The notes under the pieces: generated by a model | The model's input: only the letters and a program-made list of their open reading frames with translations | Told to the model about the DNA's origin: nothing | Databases searched by the model: none | DNA from: Micromonospora endolithica | Lineage (GTDB): Bacteria; Actinomycetota; Actinomycetes; Mycobacteriales; Micromonosporaceae | Assembly (NCBI RefSeq): GCF_003626595.1 | Contig: NZ_RBAK01000002.1 | Span: 638,416 to 702,415 of the forward strand | Direction of reading: 5' to 3' | Length of the DNA stretch: 64,000 nucleotides | Program-made: the position numbers and the translations under genes | Shown: in pieces, positions 1 to 8,148 of the stretch | Numbering within the stretch: the stretch's first letter is position 1 | Layout: every line of letters begins with the position of its first letter

Positions 1-1978
1 CGCCCTCCGGCCAGCAGTCCTGCCGGCCCACCTCGTCGAAGGACACGCCGGCCGCGGCGAAGTCACCCCGGAAGGCGTTGACGATGCCGCCGTCGATCGC
101 CCCGGCCATCCGGTGCCGGGCGGCGCCGCTCTCCGCGGTCCCCCGCACGAACGCGGCCCACTCCGCGAGGTAGCCCGGGTCGCCCAGTTCGAGGAGTGCG
201 ACCCAGCGCAACGAGGTGGCCCACAGCACGGTCTCCTCGTCGCCGGCCCGGCGGGCCACGTCCCGGATCTCGGCGGTGATGGCCGCCCGTTCACCGGCGG
301 TGCCCATCCCCCAGGTGGTGTCGTGCAGGGTCCACAGGCTGAACGTCAGCGCCTCGTCGTCGGCACCCCGCCGGGCGAGCTTCTCGGTGACGGTGACCAG
401 GTCGGTGACCACGGTGGGCAGGGACGGCACCTCGTCCGGAACGCCGACGAGCCGCCGGTGCGCCTCGCGCAGCATGGCCTCCGCGTCGTCCGACTGCCCG
501 GCCGGCGTCCAGTGGTGCCGGTGGACCATCAGCGCGACCCGGGCCAGCACCGCCGGGTCGTCCAGCGCCAGGGCGAGAGGTTCGGCCTCGGCGAGCAGCC
601 GACCCGCCTCGTCCCGGCGTCCGGCGTGGTGCAGCAGCGCGGCCAACTCGACCATGATCCGTACCCGCTGGCCCGGGTCGGTCACCACCGTGCCGGCCCG
701 ACGCAGGTGCTCGGCGGCCTCCTCCAGCGCCATCCGGCGGCTGGCCTCCCGGGCGGCGACCACCAGCAGGTCGGCCACCCGCCCCGGCGGGAGATCGGGC
801 ACGCCGAGCCAGGCGTGCCGGGCCAGGTCGGCGGGGACCAGCTGCTCGGCGAGCACTGTCGAGGTGTCCACCGCCCGCACCACCGCCGCGTGCCGGGCCC
901 GGCGGTCGGCCACCGGCAGTCCGTCGTAGAGCGTCTCCCGCACCAGGTCGTGCACGAACGCGGAACGGCCGGCACCCCGGTCGAGCACCAGCCGGGCCGT
1001 CACCGCCCGGTCCAGGTCCCGGTCGACCTGCGCGGCGGGACGGCCCACGGTGGCCGCCAGCAGCCCCCGGTGGAACTCCCGGCCGAGCACCGCGGCGACG
1101 GTGAGCGTGTCGACCACCGGTGCCGGCAGCTGCGCCAGCCGCTGCCGGACCACCTCCCGCACACCGGGGGCGACCTGGTCGACCGGTCCCCCGGCGTGCC
1201 AGAGCCGGGCGGCCTGCTCGACGAAGAACGGGTTGCCGCCGGTGCGCCGGTGCATCTCGTCGACCAGATCCCCGTCGGGTTCGCGTCCCGCCGTGCGGGC
1301 CACCAGCGCGCTCACCTCGTCCCGGGACATGCCGGTCAGGGTCACCGTGGTCGCCTTCGCGGTCAGCGGCACCAGCAGCGGCGCGAGGGGGTGGTCGGTC
1401 AGCTCGACCTCGGCGTCGCGGTAGGTGCCCAGCAGCAGCAACCGCTCGAACCAGGTGTGCTGGGCGGCGAACCGCAGCAGCCGCACCGACGCCGGGTCGG
1501 CCCAGTGCAGGTCGTCCAGGACGACCACGACCGGCCGGCGCTGGGAGACCGCGACCAGGGCGGTGGTCACCGCGTCGTAGAGGGCGAAAGCCTCGCGTTC
1601 GGCGTCGTCGTCCGCCGTCGGCTTCCCGTCGGCGTCCGGACCGGACGTCTCACCGAGGAGCATCGCCAGGGCCGGTTCGGCCACCTCCCGGGCGACCGCC
1701 CAGTCGTCGGCGGAGCGTCGCAGCCCGCGGATGACCTGCACCCAGGGCCAGTAGCCGGGCGCGTTGTCCGAGTCCCAGCAGGCCGCGCCGAGCACCAGCG
1801 CGCCACGCCGGCGGGCCTCCTCGGCCGCCGCGGTCACCAGCGTGGTCTTGCCGATGCCCGGCTCGCCGGTGACCAGGACCAACCCCCCGTGGCTGTCCAG
1901 CACCCGGTCGACCTCGGCGCGCAGGAGGGCGGCCGGATGCTCGCGCCCGATGAGGGCCTCGCCCCGCCGCGGTTCCAT
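1..1978 (-). CDS. Large AAA-ATPase transcriptional regulator (LuxR/LAL or STAND type), C-terminus beyond left edge
   Basis: The frame is open from an ATG at 1978 down to base 1, so only the N-terminal ~659 residues are present. A P-loop (GEPGIGKTT, about residues 38-46) follows the start closely, and a Walker B-like VVVVLDDLHW lies near residue 150. The middle has the ARTAGREPDG...GGNPFFVEQ arrangement seen in AAA_16 domains of large LuxR (LAL) regulators, followed by alpha-helical, TPR-like sequence. Family members couple ATP hydrolysis to control of transcription through a C-terminal HTH, which would lie outside this window, so DNA binding is inferred. The gene is divergent from the sigma factor at 2210, with about 230 bases between them. 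Confidence 0.8.
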   Translation of the reverse strand, partial: MEPRRGEALIGREHPAALLRAEVDRVLDSHGGLVLVTGEPGIGKTTLVTAAAEEARRRGALVLGAACWDSDNAPGYWPWVQVIRGLRRSADDWAVAREVAEPALAMLLGETSGPDADGKPTADDDAEREAFALYDAVTTALVAVSQRRPVVVVLDDLHWADPASVRLLRFAAQHTWFERLLLLGTYRDAEVELTDHPLAPLLVPLTAKATTVTLTGMSRDEVSALVARTAGREPDGDLVDEMHRRTGGNPFFVEQAARLWHAGGPVDQVAPGVREVVRQRLAQLPAPVVDTLTVAAVLGREFHRGLLAATVGRPAAQVDRDLDRAVTARLVLDRGAGRSAFVHDLVRETLYDGLPVADRRARHAAVVRAVDTSTVLAEQLVPADLARHAWLGVPDLPPGRVADLLVVAAREASRRMALEEAAEHLRRAGTVVTDPGQRVRIMVELAALLHHAGRRDEAGRLLAEAEPLALALDDPAVLARVALMVHRHHWTPAGQSDDAEAMLREAHRRLVGVPDEVPSLPTVVTDLVTVTEKLARRGADDEALTFSLWTLHDTTWGMGTAGERAAITAEIRDVARRAGDEETVLWATSLRWVALLELGDPGYLAEWAAFVRGTAESGAARHRMAGAIDGGIVNAFRGDFAAAGVSFDEVGRQDCWPEG

Positions 1979-2144
1979 GGCTCCGCACGGTAACGGAAAA
2001 CACCGACAGACTCCCCCGACCAAGGGGCGTCGTACGCGCACCGGCATCCGGGTACGCCCGGACCTCACCACCTTGACCGGAGCCGGCGCCCCCGAACGCG
2101 TCGGCTCCGGTCGACCGGCCCGACGTGCGGACCGGTATGCCCCT

Positions 2145-2171
2145 CGTCACACCGACGCCCGCGCGCCGGTC
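2145..2171 (+). promoter_or_regulatory. Candidate ECF41-type promoter upstream of the sigma factor
   Basis: CGTCACA (2145-2151), then 16 bases, then GGTC (2168-2171). From memory, ECF41 sigma factors recognise TGTCACA-N16-CGTC, often at their own promoter. One base differs in each box. Autoregulation is inferred. Confidence 0.4.
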
Positions 2172-2209
2172 AGTCTCTCTGACAGGGCGCGACGGGAGGA
2201 TGTGACCGG

Positions 2210-3082
2210 ATGGACGGGACCGATCTGCTGGCCGAGCGGTTCGAGGCGCACCGGCGCCACCTGCGCGCGGTGGCCTACCGGCTGCTGGGCTCCGCGGGCG
2301 ACGCCGACGACGCGGTGCAGGAGGCGTGGCTGCGGGCCAGCCGCGCGGGCGCCGACGGGGTGGACAACCTCGGTGGCTGGCTCACCACGATCGTCGCCCG
2401 GGTCAGCCTCAACATGCTCCAGTCCCGTAGGGCCCGCCGGGAGGATCCCGCCGACCTGACCCCCGAGGTCGGCACCACCGCGGGCCCGGAGCAGGAGGCC
2501 GAGCTGGCCGACTCGGTCGGGGTGGCGCTGCTCGTCGTCCTGGAGACGCTCACCCCCGCCGAACGGCTGGCGTTCGTGCTGCACGACCTGTTCGCCCTGC
2601 CGTACGAGGAGATCGGTCCGATCGTCGGGCGGACGCCGACGGCCGCGCGACAGCTCGCCAGCCGCGCGCGCCGCCGGGTCCGGGGGGCCACGGTCGCGCC
2701 CGACCCGGTACGCCAGCGGGAGGTCGTCGCCGCGTTCCTCGCCGCGTCGCGCGGTGGCGACTTCGCCGCGCTGCTCGCGCTGCTGGACCCGGAGGTCGTG
2801 CTGCGGGCCGACGCCGCCGCGGTCGCGTCCGGGGCGACCCCGGAGGTACGCGGGGCGCACGCCGTCGCCGAGACGTTCTCCGGTCGGGCGCGGGCGGCCC
2901 GGCCGGCGCTGGTGGACGGCCTGCCCGGCGCGGCGTGGCTGGTCGGCGGGGAGCCCCGGGTGGTGTTCCGGTTCACCCTCGCCGCGGACCCGGCCGGCGA
3001 CCGGATCGTGGCCGTCGACCTGATCGCCGACCCGGAGAAGCTCACCCTTCTGTCCCTAACCTTCCTCGACGAGCTATCTTAG
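2210..3082 (+). CDS. sigJ: ECF41-family RNA polymerase sigma factor with C-terminal SnoaL-like domain (SigJ-like)
   Basis: This 290-residue protein has sigma region 2 near residues 5-65 (HLRAVAYRLLGSAGDADDAV), region 4 near residues 110-160 (LTPAERLAFVLHDLFALPYE, then an HTH), and a C-terminal extension of about 120 residues resembling a SnoaL fold. That fusion defines ECF41 factors, in which the extension modulates activity in place of a separate anti-sigma factor. The motif DPEKL near the C-terminus fits the conserved ECF41 [D/N]P[D/E]KL motif. A GGGAGG sits about 10 bases upstream of ATG 2210. The usual ECF41 target, a carboxymuconolactone decarboxylase or oxidoreductase gene, is not adjacent. 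Instead two small genes follow within 6 bases and by overlap, suggesting one transcript. Confidence 0.9.
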   Translation: MDGTDLLAERFEAHRRHLRAVAYRLLGSAGDADDAVQEAWLRASRAGADGVDNLGGWLTTIVARVSLNMLQSRRARREDPADLTPEVGTTAGPEQEAELADSVGVALLVVLETLTPAERLAFVLHDLFALPYEEIGPIVGRTPTAARQLASRARRRVRGATVAPDPVRQREVVAAFLAASRGGDFAALLALLDPEVVLRADAAAVASGATPEVRGAHAVAETFSGRARAARPALVDGLPGAAWLVGGEPRVVFRFTLAADPAGDRIVAVDLIADPEKLTLLSLTFLDELS

Positions 3083-3088
3083 GGAGCG

Positions 3089-3592
3089 ATGGGTAATGAC
3101 ATGTACTCGGTCGAGCAGGTCGCGGAGCGGCTGGGGCTGCACGTGCGGACCGTCCGCGGCTACATCCGCTCCGGGCGGCTGCGCGCGGTACGGATCGGCA
3201 AGCAGTACCGGATCGCCCGCGCCGACCTCGACGCGCTGACCGGCACGCCCCCACCGGCCCCCGCCACCTCCTCGGTGGAGGTGTCCAGCGTCGTACGCGT
3301 GGACGGCGTCGACCGGGCGGCCGCCGACCGGATCGGCACGTTCGTCCTCGCCGCCGTCAACACCGGTCACGACCCTTCGGACCCGCTGCGGGTGCAGACG
3401 ATCCACGACGAGGAGCGACAACGCATGACGATCATGGTGTTGGGCGGAACCGCCGCCACCGCCGAACTGCTGGGCATGCTGGACGGGGTGCTCGACGGTG
3501 TGCTCGGTGGGGCCTCCGCCGTCGACCCGGCCGGGCGCGGCACGGACCCGGCGGCGCCCGGTGGCGGGGACGGGACGGTGCGTGGTGGCTGA
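3089..3592 (+). CDS. Excisionase/MerR-type HTH protein with uncharacterised C-terminal domain
   Basis: The 167-residue product starts 6 bases after the sigma gene and uses AGGGAG at the end of that gene as its ribosome site. Residues 5-50 form an HTH_17/excisionase-like winged helix (YSVEQVAERLGLHVRTVRGY followed by a basic wing). The C-terminal half (VDGVDRAAADRIGTFVLAAV onward) is not a domain I can name. It ends in a Gly/Pro-rich tail. It is probably a small DNA-binding protein encoded with the sigma factor and the DUF4180 gene. It is unlikely to be a phage excisionase, since no integrase is present. Confidence 0.8.
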   Translation: MGNDMYSVEQVAERLGLHVRTVRGYIRSGRLRAVRIGKQYRIARADLDALTGTPPPAPATSSVEVSSVVRVDGVDRAAADRIGTFVLAAVNTGHDPSDPLRVQTIHDEERQRMTIMVLGGTAATAELLGMLDGVLDGVLGGASAVDPAGRGTDPAAPGGGDGTVRGG

Positions 3593-3959
3593 CGACATCC
3601 AGGAGCGGGCCGGCGTACCGGTGCTGGTGTGCGACCCGGACGGCCCGCCGATCGCCACCGAGCAGGACGCGCTGGACCTGATCGGGTCGGCGTTCCTCGG
3701 CGCACAGGTGGTGGCGGTCCCCGCCGCCCGGCTGGACCCGCGCTTCTTCTCCCTCGGCAGCCGGTTCGCCGGCGAGGTGATGCAGAAGTTCGTCAACTAC
3801 CGGTTGCGGCTCGCCGTCGTCGGCGACATCTCCCCGCACCTGGCGGAGTCGTCGGCGCTGCGCGCACTGGTGCAGGAGTCCAACCGGGGCGGCCACGTCT
3901 GGTTCCTTCCGGACCTGGACGCCCTCGACGCCCGCCTGACACCCGCCCCGAATCCCTGA
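3582..3959 (+). CDS. DUF4180 domain protein
   Basis: From GTG 3582 this gives 125 residues; GTG 3585 is equally possible. It overlaps the end of the HTH gene by 11 bases, implying coupled translation. The sequence DPDGPPIATEQDALDLIGSA, the VVAVPAARLDPRFF segment and GEVMQKFVNYRLRLAVVGDI match what I recall of DUF4180, a small family with no established biochemical role. Members are often encoded beside transcription regulators. No signal peptide or membrane segment is visible. Confidence 0.8.
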   Translation: MVADDIQERAGVPVLVCDPDGPPIATEQDALDLIGSAFLGAQVVAVPAARLDPRFFSLGSRFAGEVMQKFVNYRLRLAVVGDISPHLAESSALRALVQESNRGGHVWFLPDLDALDARLTPAPNP

Positions 3960-3974
3960 TCCCTCCCCTTCCGC

Positions 3975-4013
3975 GATGTCGGGGTGTCCGATCGCGCCGG
4001 ACACCCCGACATC
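3975..4013. terminator. Strong hairpin, bidirectional terminator
   Basis: Perfect 16-base arms (3975-3990 and 3998-4013) with a 7-base loop and no U-tract, between the DUF4180 gene and the convergent gene at 4052. Confidence 0.85.
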
Positions 4014-4051
4014 ACTGACTACGCGTGGATCAGGGCCCGAACCGGTGCGAC

Positions 4052-4453
4052 TCAGCGGGCGTCGGTCACCACGTGGGAGCAGGCGGTGCAGGCGGCACGG
4101 CCCTGTTCGGCGTACCACCGGCAGGTCCGCCGGATCGCGCAGTGCGGCAGGTCGGTCTCGGCGGGGCCGGCGGTCTCCCGGTACGACGCCACCACCCGCT
4201 CGCCCAACCCGCAGTGGTCACCGGTCCAGAAACCGCAGGTCGTGGTGACGCAGGGGCCGGCGAGCCGGTACCGGGACTCCACCGGCGCGTCGGTGCCGGC
4301 GGTGGCCAGTGCCACCTCGGCGGGCAGCGCCGGCGTCACGTAGGCGACCCGACCCGCCGGAGTGATCATGCCGAGGAAGACCGTGGCGTTGGCCGCGGGC
4401 GTACTCGGGCACATCCGCTCCGGCGAGTCCGATCGGGGGACGGTGTCGGTCAC
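4052..4453 (-). CDS. Small eight-cysteine protein of unknown function
   Basis: The GTG start at 4453 overlaps the TGA of the upstream gene as GTGA, so translation is very likely coupled. The product has 133 residues and eight cysteines at 15, 68, 73, 81, 105, 111, 122 and 125, with spacing C-X4-C-X7-C and C-X5-C-X10-C-X2-C. Around them are conserved-looking blocks CGFWTGDHCG and CAIRRTCRWYAEQGRAACTA. No signal peptide is present, so a cytoplasmic metal- or Fe-S-binding protein is more likely than a disulfide-rich exported one. I do not recognise the family. It is the last gene of a unit with the 86-residue protein and the Tat protein upstream. Confidence 0.75.
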   Translation of the reverse strand: MTDTVPRSDSPERMCPSTPAANATVFLGMITPAGRVAYVTPALPAEVALATAGTDAPVESRYRLAGPCVTTTCGFWTGDHCGLGERVVASYRETAGPAETDLPHCAIRRTCRWYAEQGRAACTACSHVVTDAR

Positions 4454-4710
4454 CGCTGCAACCAGAAGCCGATGTCGTTGATCTTCTGGCCGAGGTCCTC
4501 GGCGAACGGCCCGTCGATCACCCACAGGCCGTACCACTCGGGGCGCAACTTCAGGTTGCCGTGCCCGAGCGTCAGCGGGTTGGTCAGCTTGGCGCTGGCG
4601 ACGGAGAGCGCGTTCAGTCCCGCCTTCTGGATCTCACTGCCGATGAGGCGTTGCTGGTCGACGGAGAGGTCGACGCCGTCGACGACGAACCGGAACTCAC
4701 TGCGTGCCAT
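4450..4710 (-). CDS. Small conserved-looking hypothetical protein (86 aa)
   Basis: ATG 4710 has GAGGAG about 6 bases upstream, which settles the start. The 86-residue product opens FRFVVDGVDLSVDQQRLIGS, a short hydrophobic-D-G-hydrophobic-LS-x-x-Q pattern followed by an amphipathic helix, and has a Trp/Gly-rich C-terminal half. This N-terminal shape recalls small partner or leader-like proteins encoded beside modification enzymes, but there is no GG cleavage site or Cys/Ser/Thr-rich core, so a peptide natural product is not supported. The gene is 20 bases after the Tat protein gene and overlaps the eight-cysteine gene by 4 bases. Confidence 0.7.
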   Translation of the reverse strand: MARSEFRFVVDGVDLSVDQQRLIGSEIQKAGLNALSVASAKLTNPLTLGHGNLKLRPEWYGLWVIDGPFAEDLGQKINDIGFWLQR

Positions 4711-4730
4711 GCTGTCTCCTCTGTGGTGGC

Positions 4731-5399
4731 TCAACCGGTCCGCAGCCCACGCCGCAGACTCGCTCTGGTGAAGGCGGCCCAGCCGTCGTACGGCAGGCTC
4801 CGCCAGCTGTCGGCACCGGCCGCACGCACGCCCCACAGCTCACGGCAGGCGGTCACCGCGAACGCCACCTGATCGGCGGAGCCGGTGAATCCGGCCGGCC
4901 CGTGGGTCACCCGTACGGCGCCGCCGGCCTCGACACCGACCTGCGGGAAGTGGTGGTGCAGGCTGGCCAGGGTCGCCAGGTGCGCGGCGTCGGCGCGACC
5001 GGCGGTGAAGGCGTCGAACACGCGGTCCTCGCGCGAGGACCGGATCGCGTGCAGCGTGAACGCTCCGCCGTCCGGGTCGACGTGGCCGGCCACCTCGACC
5101 GGCCCGGTCCATTCGGCGGGCGAGTTGGCCGACCAGAACGCCAACCAGGCGGTGAGCCGGCGGTGCAGGTCGGTCTGGAAGCGGGCCGGCCCGGGCCGCA
5201 GCGACGCGGTGGCGATCCGGTCCCGGACGACCAGCGCGGTACGGGTCGAGCCGGTCGGGGCGCGGGACACCCCGGCCGGTACGGCGGAGTTCGGAGCGGC
5301 GTGGGCGGCGGTCGACCCGGTCACGGTGACCGCCGCCGATGCCGCGGCGGCACCTACCAGGACACGCCTGCGGGACAGGGAGGGAAGCGTCTCGTTCAT
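4731..5399 (-). CDS. Tat-exported hypothetical protein
   Basis: ATG 5399 starts a 222-residue protein with a twin-arginine signal: SRRRVLVGAAAASAAVTVTG near residues 9-28, then an Ala-rich stretch and a likely cleavage after AHA. The mature part (about 185 residues) is soluble and mixed alpha/beta, with His-rich LASLHHHFPQ and a Trp-rich C-terminus. I do not recognise a family. Tat export usually means folding or cofactor loading before transport. The gene leads a three-gene unit with the 86-residue and eight-cysteine proteins, which may act in its maturation; that link rests on gene order alone. Confidence 0.75.
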   Translation of the reverse strand: MNETLPSLSRRRVLVGAAAASAAVTVTGSTAAHAAPNSAVPAGVSRAPTGSTRTALVVRDRIATASLRPGPARFQTDLHRRLTAWLAFWSANSPAEWTGPVEVAGHVDPDGGAFTLHAIRSSREDRVFDAFTAGRADAAHLATLASLHHHFPQVGVEAGGAVRVTHGPAGFTGSADQVAFAVTACRELWGVRAAGADSWRSLPYDGWAAFTRASLRRGLRTG

Positions 5400-5633
5400 C
5401 GTCCGCCTTTCGGTGACGGCCAGTTCACGAGACGCTACAGACCGGTTTTGATCAGATGAATGGCCTTTCTATCGGGACACCGACATGAATGTCGGTGATC
5501 GACGGCGGCGTGAATCCGTTCATTCTGCTGTCGGTCGGATTACCGCCGGACGGGCGTCGGAAGACCGCCACACGTCGTGCCGCAACGCCATCTCGACCTC
5601 GTCCGGCCCGGCCCCACGACACCCGCACGGGCA

Positions 5634-5667
5634 GGTCGGCCGGGTGCCGCGAGGCACCCGGCCGACC
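5634..5667. terminator. Hairpin terminator downstream of the three-repeat protein gene
   Basis: Perfect 15-base arms (5634-5648 and 5653-5667) around a GCGA tetraloop, 12 bases beyond the stop of the minus-strand gene at 5679. The remainder of 5400-5678 shows nothing else I can name apart from promoter space for the Tat protein gene. Confidence 0.85.
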
Positions 5668-5678
5668 GTTGTGGATGG

Positions 5679-6581
5679 TTATGCGGTGGCGCAGATGGCG
5701 TACGACGTGTTGGTCCAGTTGCCGGCCAGCGGGTCCTCCTCGTACGCGCCGGAGGTGTCGGAGGTCGGCGCGACGGCGGCCCCGCCGTTGGGACGGAAGT
5801 CGTCCACGACGACCTCACCGGTGGCACCGTTCAGCTCGTAGCCGGCCCCGGTGAGTCGCTTACCGGCCGGGCAGGTCGCGGTGACGCCACGGAAGTCGTT
5901 GGAGTTGCTCGGGCTGGTCAGGGACACCCGCACCAGGCCGGCCAGCGGGTTGGCGCAGATCGCGTACGCGGTCAGCGTCCAGCTGCCGGCGAACGCCTCC
6001 GCCTCGTACGCGCCCACGGTGACGGCGGTGGGCGCCGCCGCCGGACCGCCGTTGGGACGGAAGTCGTCCACGATCCCCTCACCGGTGACGCCGACCATCT
6101 CGTAACCGGTGCCGGTCAGCACCTTGCCGGCCGGGCAGGTCGCCGTGGTGGTGCGGAAGTCGGCCGAGGTGTTCGCGCCGGTCACGGACACCCGGACCAG
6201 ACCGGCGACCGGGTTGGCGCAGATCGCGTACGCGGTGACCGACCAGTTGCCGGCGAACGGCTCGGCCTCGTACGCGGTCGCGGTGACCGCGGTGGGCGCG
6301 ACCGCCGGGCCGCCGTTGGGGCGCAGGTCGTCGACGACCGCCTCGCCGGTGGCCCCGTTGATCTCGTAGCCGGTGCCGGTGAGAACCTTGCCGGCCGGGC
6401 AGACGGCGGTGACCGTGTGGAAGTCGTTGGAGTTGTTGGCGCTGACGGCGGAGACCCGCACCAGGCCGGGCACCGCCGCGGACGCCGGGCTCGCCGGGAC
6501 GAGCACGGCCGCGCCGACCAGACCGAGCACGAGTACGGAGGCTCGGACGCCGAACCGTCGGGACACCTTGTGTGGACGCAT
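5679..6581 (-). CDS. Secreted protein of three 88-residue repeats
   Basis: ATG 6581, with AGGAGAG about 8 bases upstream, gives 300 residues. A Sec signal peptide (ASVLVLGLVGAAVLVPASPA) ends near residue 35. The mature protein is almost wholly three tandem repeats of 88 residues, each GLVRVS...CPAGK.LTGTGYE..GATGE.VVDD.RPNGG...AYE..FAGNW..TAYAIC. Each repeat carries two cysteines (CPAGK and YAICA), suggesting one disulfide per repeat. The underlying DNA repeats are 264 bases. Function is unknown; tandem beta-rich repeats in exported actinobacterial proteins often mediate surface or ligand binding. Confidence 0.8.
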   Translation of the reverse strand: MRPHKVSRRFGVRASVLVLGLVGAAVLVPASPASAAVPGLVRVSAVSANNSNDFHTVTAVCPAGKVLTGTGYEINGATGEAVVDDLRPNGGPAVAPTAVTATAYEAEPFAGNWSVTAYAICANPVAGLVRVSVTGANTSADFRTTTATCPAGKVLTGTGYEMVGVTGEGIVDDFRPNGGPAAAPTAVTVGAYEAEAFAGSWTLTAYAICANPLAGLVRVSLTSPSNSNDFRGVTATCPAGKRLTGAGYELNGATGEVVVDDFRPNGGAAVAPTSDTSGAYEEDPLAGNWTNTSYAICATA

Positions 6582-6780
6582 GACTCTCTCCTGTCTGTGG
6601 CCCGGCATCGCCGAGGCCCAATATGACAACGAGTTCACGCTAGGTAGTCGCTTCACCAGGCGATATCCCGAAGACGACTACGTCATGTAACCGACGAGGG
6701 CGTAACCAGCCGGCCCGCCGCCTGCCGCGCGCGCCCCTAACGATTGATAAGCATTGATGGGCGCCCCTACCATCTCCACC

Positions 6781-7680
6781 ATGCGTGCCCGTCGCGTCAC
6801 CCTCGCCGTCGCCCTCGCCGCGCTACTGGGCCCGCTCGCCGTCGGCGCCGCGCGGGCAGCAGACACCCCGGCGCTGAGCACCCCCGGCGCGCCGGTCGTC
6901 GTGGTCGACGAGCCGCACCGACTCACCCTCTCCTGGGCCGGCTCCACCTGGGTGGGTGAGCCGGGCGGCGCGGAGCCGATCACGTACGAGGTACAGGCGC
7001 AGCTCGGCCCCCACGTCTACCGTGGACTGGGCAGCACCACCGCCACCACCATCACGCTGACCGACCTCGCCCCAGGGGGCGAGTACCGGATCGCGATAAG
7101 CGCGCACACCATCGGCGGCTACTCCGACCCGTCCCCGGTCACGCTCGTCCGCACCGCGTACGGGCGGGCCAAGGTCAGCTACCTCAACCTCGACTGGTCA
7201 CCCACGAACAACCAGATCCAGCACGTTCTCCAGGTCACCAACACCGGCGACGAACCGCTCGACCTGACCACCGTGCGGGTGCGCTACCACCTGCTCTTCG
7301 AGGGCGGCAACACCTCCTTGGTGCTGAACTGCGACTGGGCGGCGATGGGCTGCGACCGGACCCGGCGCACGCTGGCGTTCTTCCCGCCGCCCGCGCCACC
7401 ACCCCCGCCGCCCGGCGGTACGCCATCCCCGACGCCCACCCGCTATCCGCTGCCCGGCACACCGGTCCCCGGCTGGGTGGAGCTGACCTTCACCGAGGGG
7501 ATCCTCGCCCCCGGCACCTCGACCGGGCCGATCCAGCTTCGCCACCACCGGCACAGCTGGAGCGACATCGACGAACGCGACGACCCGAGCTGGCGCGCGC
7601 CCAGCGGCCAGTGGACCGACAACAGCCGGATCACCCTCGACGTCGACGGCGTACGCGAATTCGGCGACACGTACTCCTGA
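6781..7680 (+). CDS. Secreted FnIII plus cellulose-binding (CBM3-like) domain protein
   Basis: ATG 6781 begins a clean signal peptide (RRVTLAVALAALLGPLAVGA, cleavage after ARA). ATG 6757 is an in-frame alternative; neither has a clear ribosome site. Residues about 35-125 read as a fibronectin type III domain (LSWAGSTW...YEVQAQ...ITLTDLAPGGEYRIAI). After it comes KVSYLNLDWSPTNNQIQHVL, matching the start of a family 3-type carbohydrate module (NTGDEPLDLTTVRVRYHL), interrupted by a Pro-rich loop. The product (299 residues) has no catalytic domain. An extracellular polysaccharide-binding role is inferred. Confidence 0.7.
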   Translation: MRARRVTLAVALAALLGPLAVGAARAADTPALSTPGAPVVVVDEPHRLTLSWAGSTWVGEPGGAEPITYEVQAQLGPHVYRGLGSTTATTITLTDLAPGGEYRIAISAHTIGGYSDPSPVTLVRTAYGRAKVSYLNLDWSPTNNQIQHVLQVTNTGDEPLDLTTVRVRYHLLFEGGNTSLVLNCDWAAMGCDRTRRTLAFFPPPAPPPPPPGGTPSPTPTRYPLPGTPVPGWVELTFTEGILAPGTSTGPIQLRHHRHSWSDIDERDDPSWRAPSGQWTDNSRITLDVDGVREFGDTYS

Positions 7681-7739
7681 GGTCGAAGGCGGTCCACCCC
7701 GCCTGCCCACCCGGCCGGCCGGGTAAGCCGGCATGACGA

Positions 7740-7772
7740 CGGGCGGGGTGCGGTTCGCCCGCACCCCGCCCG
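7740..7772. terminator. Bidirectional hairpin terminator between convergent genes
   Basis: 13-base perfect arms (7740-7752 and 7760-7772) with a 7-base loop lie between the genes ending at 7680 (+) and 7783 (-). Confidence 0.85.
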
Positions 7773-7782
7773 CCGACAACCC

Positions 7783-8148
7783 TTACTGGCAGGTGTACTC
7801 CTGGGCGACCTGGAACAGGTTCCCGGCCGCCGCGGCGGCATTGTTGTAGAGCGGGTCGCCGAAACCGACCTCCCGGTACGGGCCGTTGGGGCTGCACCGC
7901 ACGCCGTTGCTGAACTCGTACGTGGTCAAGGCCGACAGCAGGCTGTCGTAGTAGGCGTCGGCGTAGCTCCAGACGGCGTAGCCCCGGAACGTGACGATCA
8001 CCGGGATGGCCTCGGCGGCGGCCGTGACGGTCGTGGCGCTCTGCACGGTGGACGGCGCCGCGGACGCCGGTGACGTCACGCCGAGCGCGCCGACGGTGGC
8101 AAGTGTGGCACCGCCGACGAAGGCGCACAGCCGCTTGGCGATTCGCAT
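7783..8148 (-). CDS. Small secreted hypothetical protein
   Basis: ATG 8148 has a near-ideal AAGGAG 6 bases upstream. The 121-residue product has a Sec signal (CAFVGGATLATVGALGVTSP, cleavage after ASA near residue 30). The mature ~90 residues are acidic and aromatic-rich (FRGYAVWSYADAYYDSLLSA) with two cysteines, one in RCSPNG and one at the C-terminus (YTCQ), probably forming a disulfide. I do not recognise the family. It is monocistronic, convergent with the CBM protein. The strong ribosome site suggests abundant secretion. Confidence 0.75.
   Translation of the reverse strand: MRIAKRLCAFVGGATLATVGALGVTSPASAAPSTVQSATTVTAAAEAIPVIVTFRGYAVWSYADAYYDSLLSALTTYEFSNGVRCSPNGPYREVGFGDPLYNNAAAAAGNLFQVAQEYTCQ

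Noticed and set aside
113..1993. Long plus-strand open frame (626 codons)
   Set aside because: It is the antisense shadow of the AAA regulator gene; its translation is Pro/Arg/Gly/His-rich with no domain, as expected in very GC-rich DNA.
3089..3592. Phage excisionase
   Set aside because: Only the HTH fold is shared; there is no integrase or attachment site and the gene is in a sigma factor operon.
4450..4710. RiPP precursor peptide
   Set aside because: The N-terminus is leader-like, but there is no cleavage motif or modifiable core and no recognised modifying enzyme.
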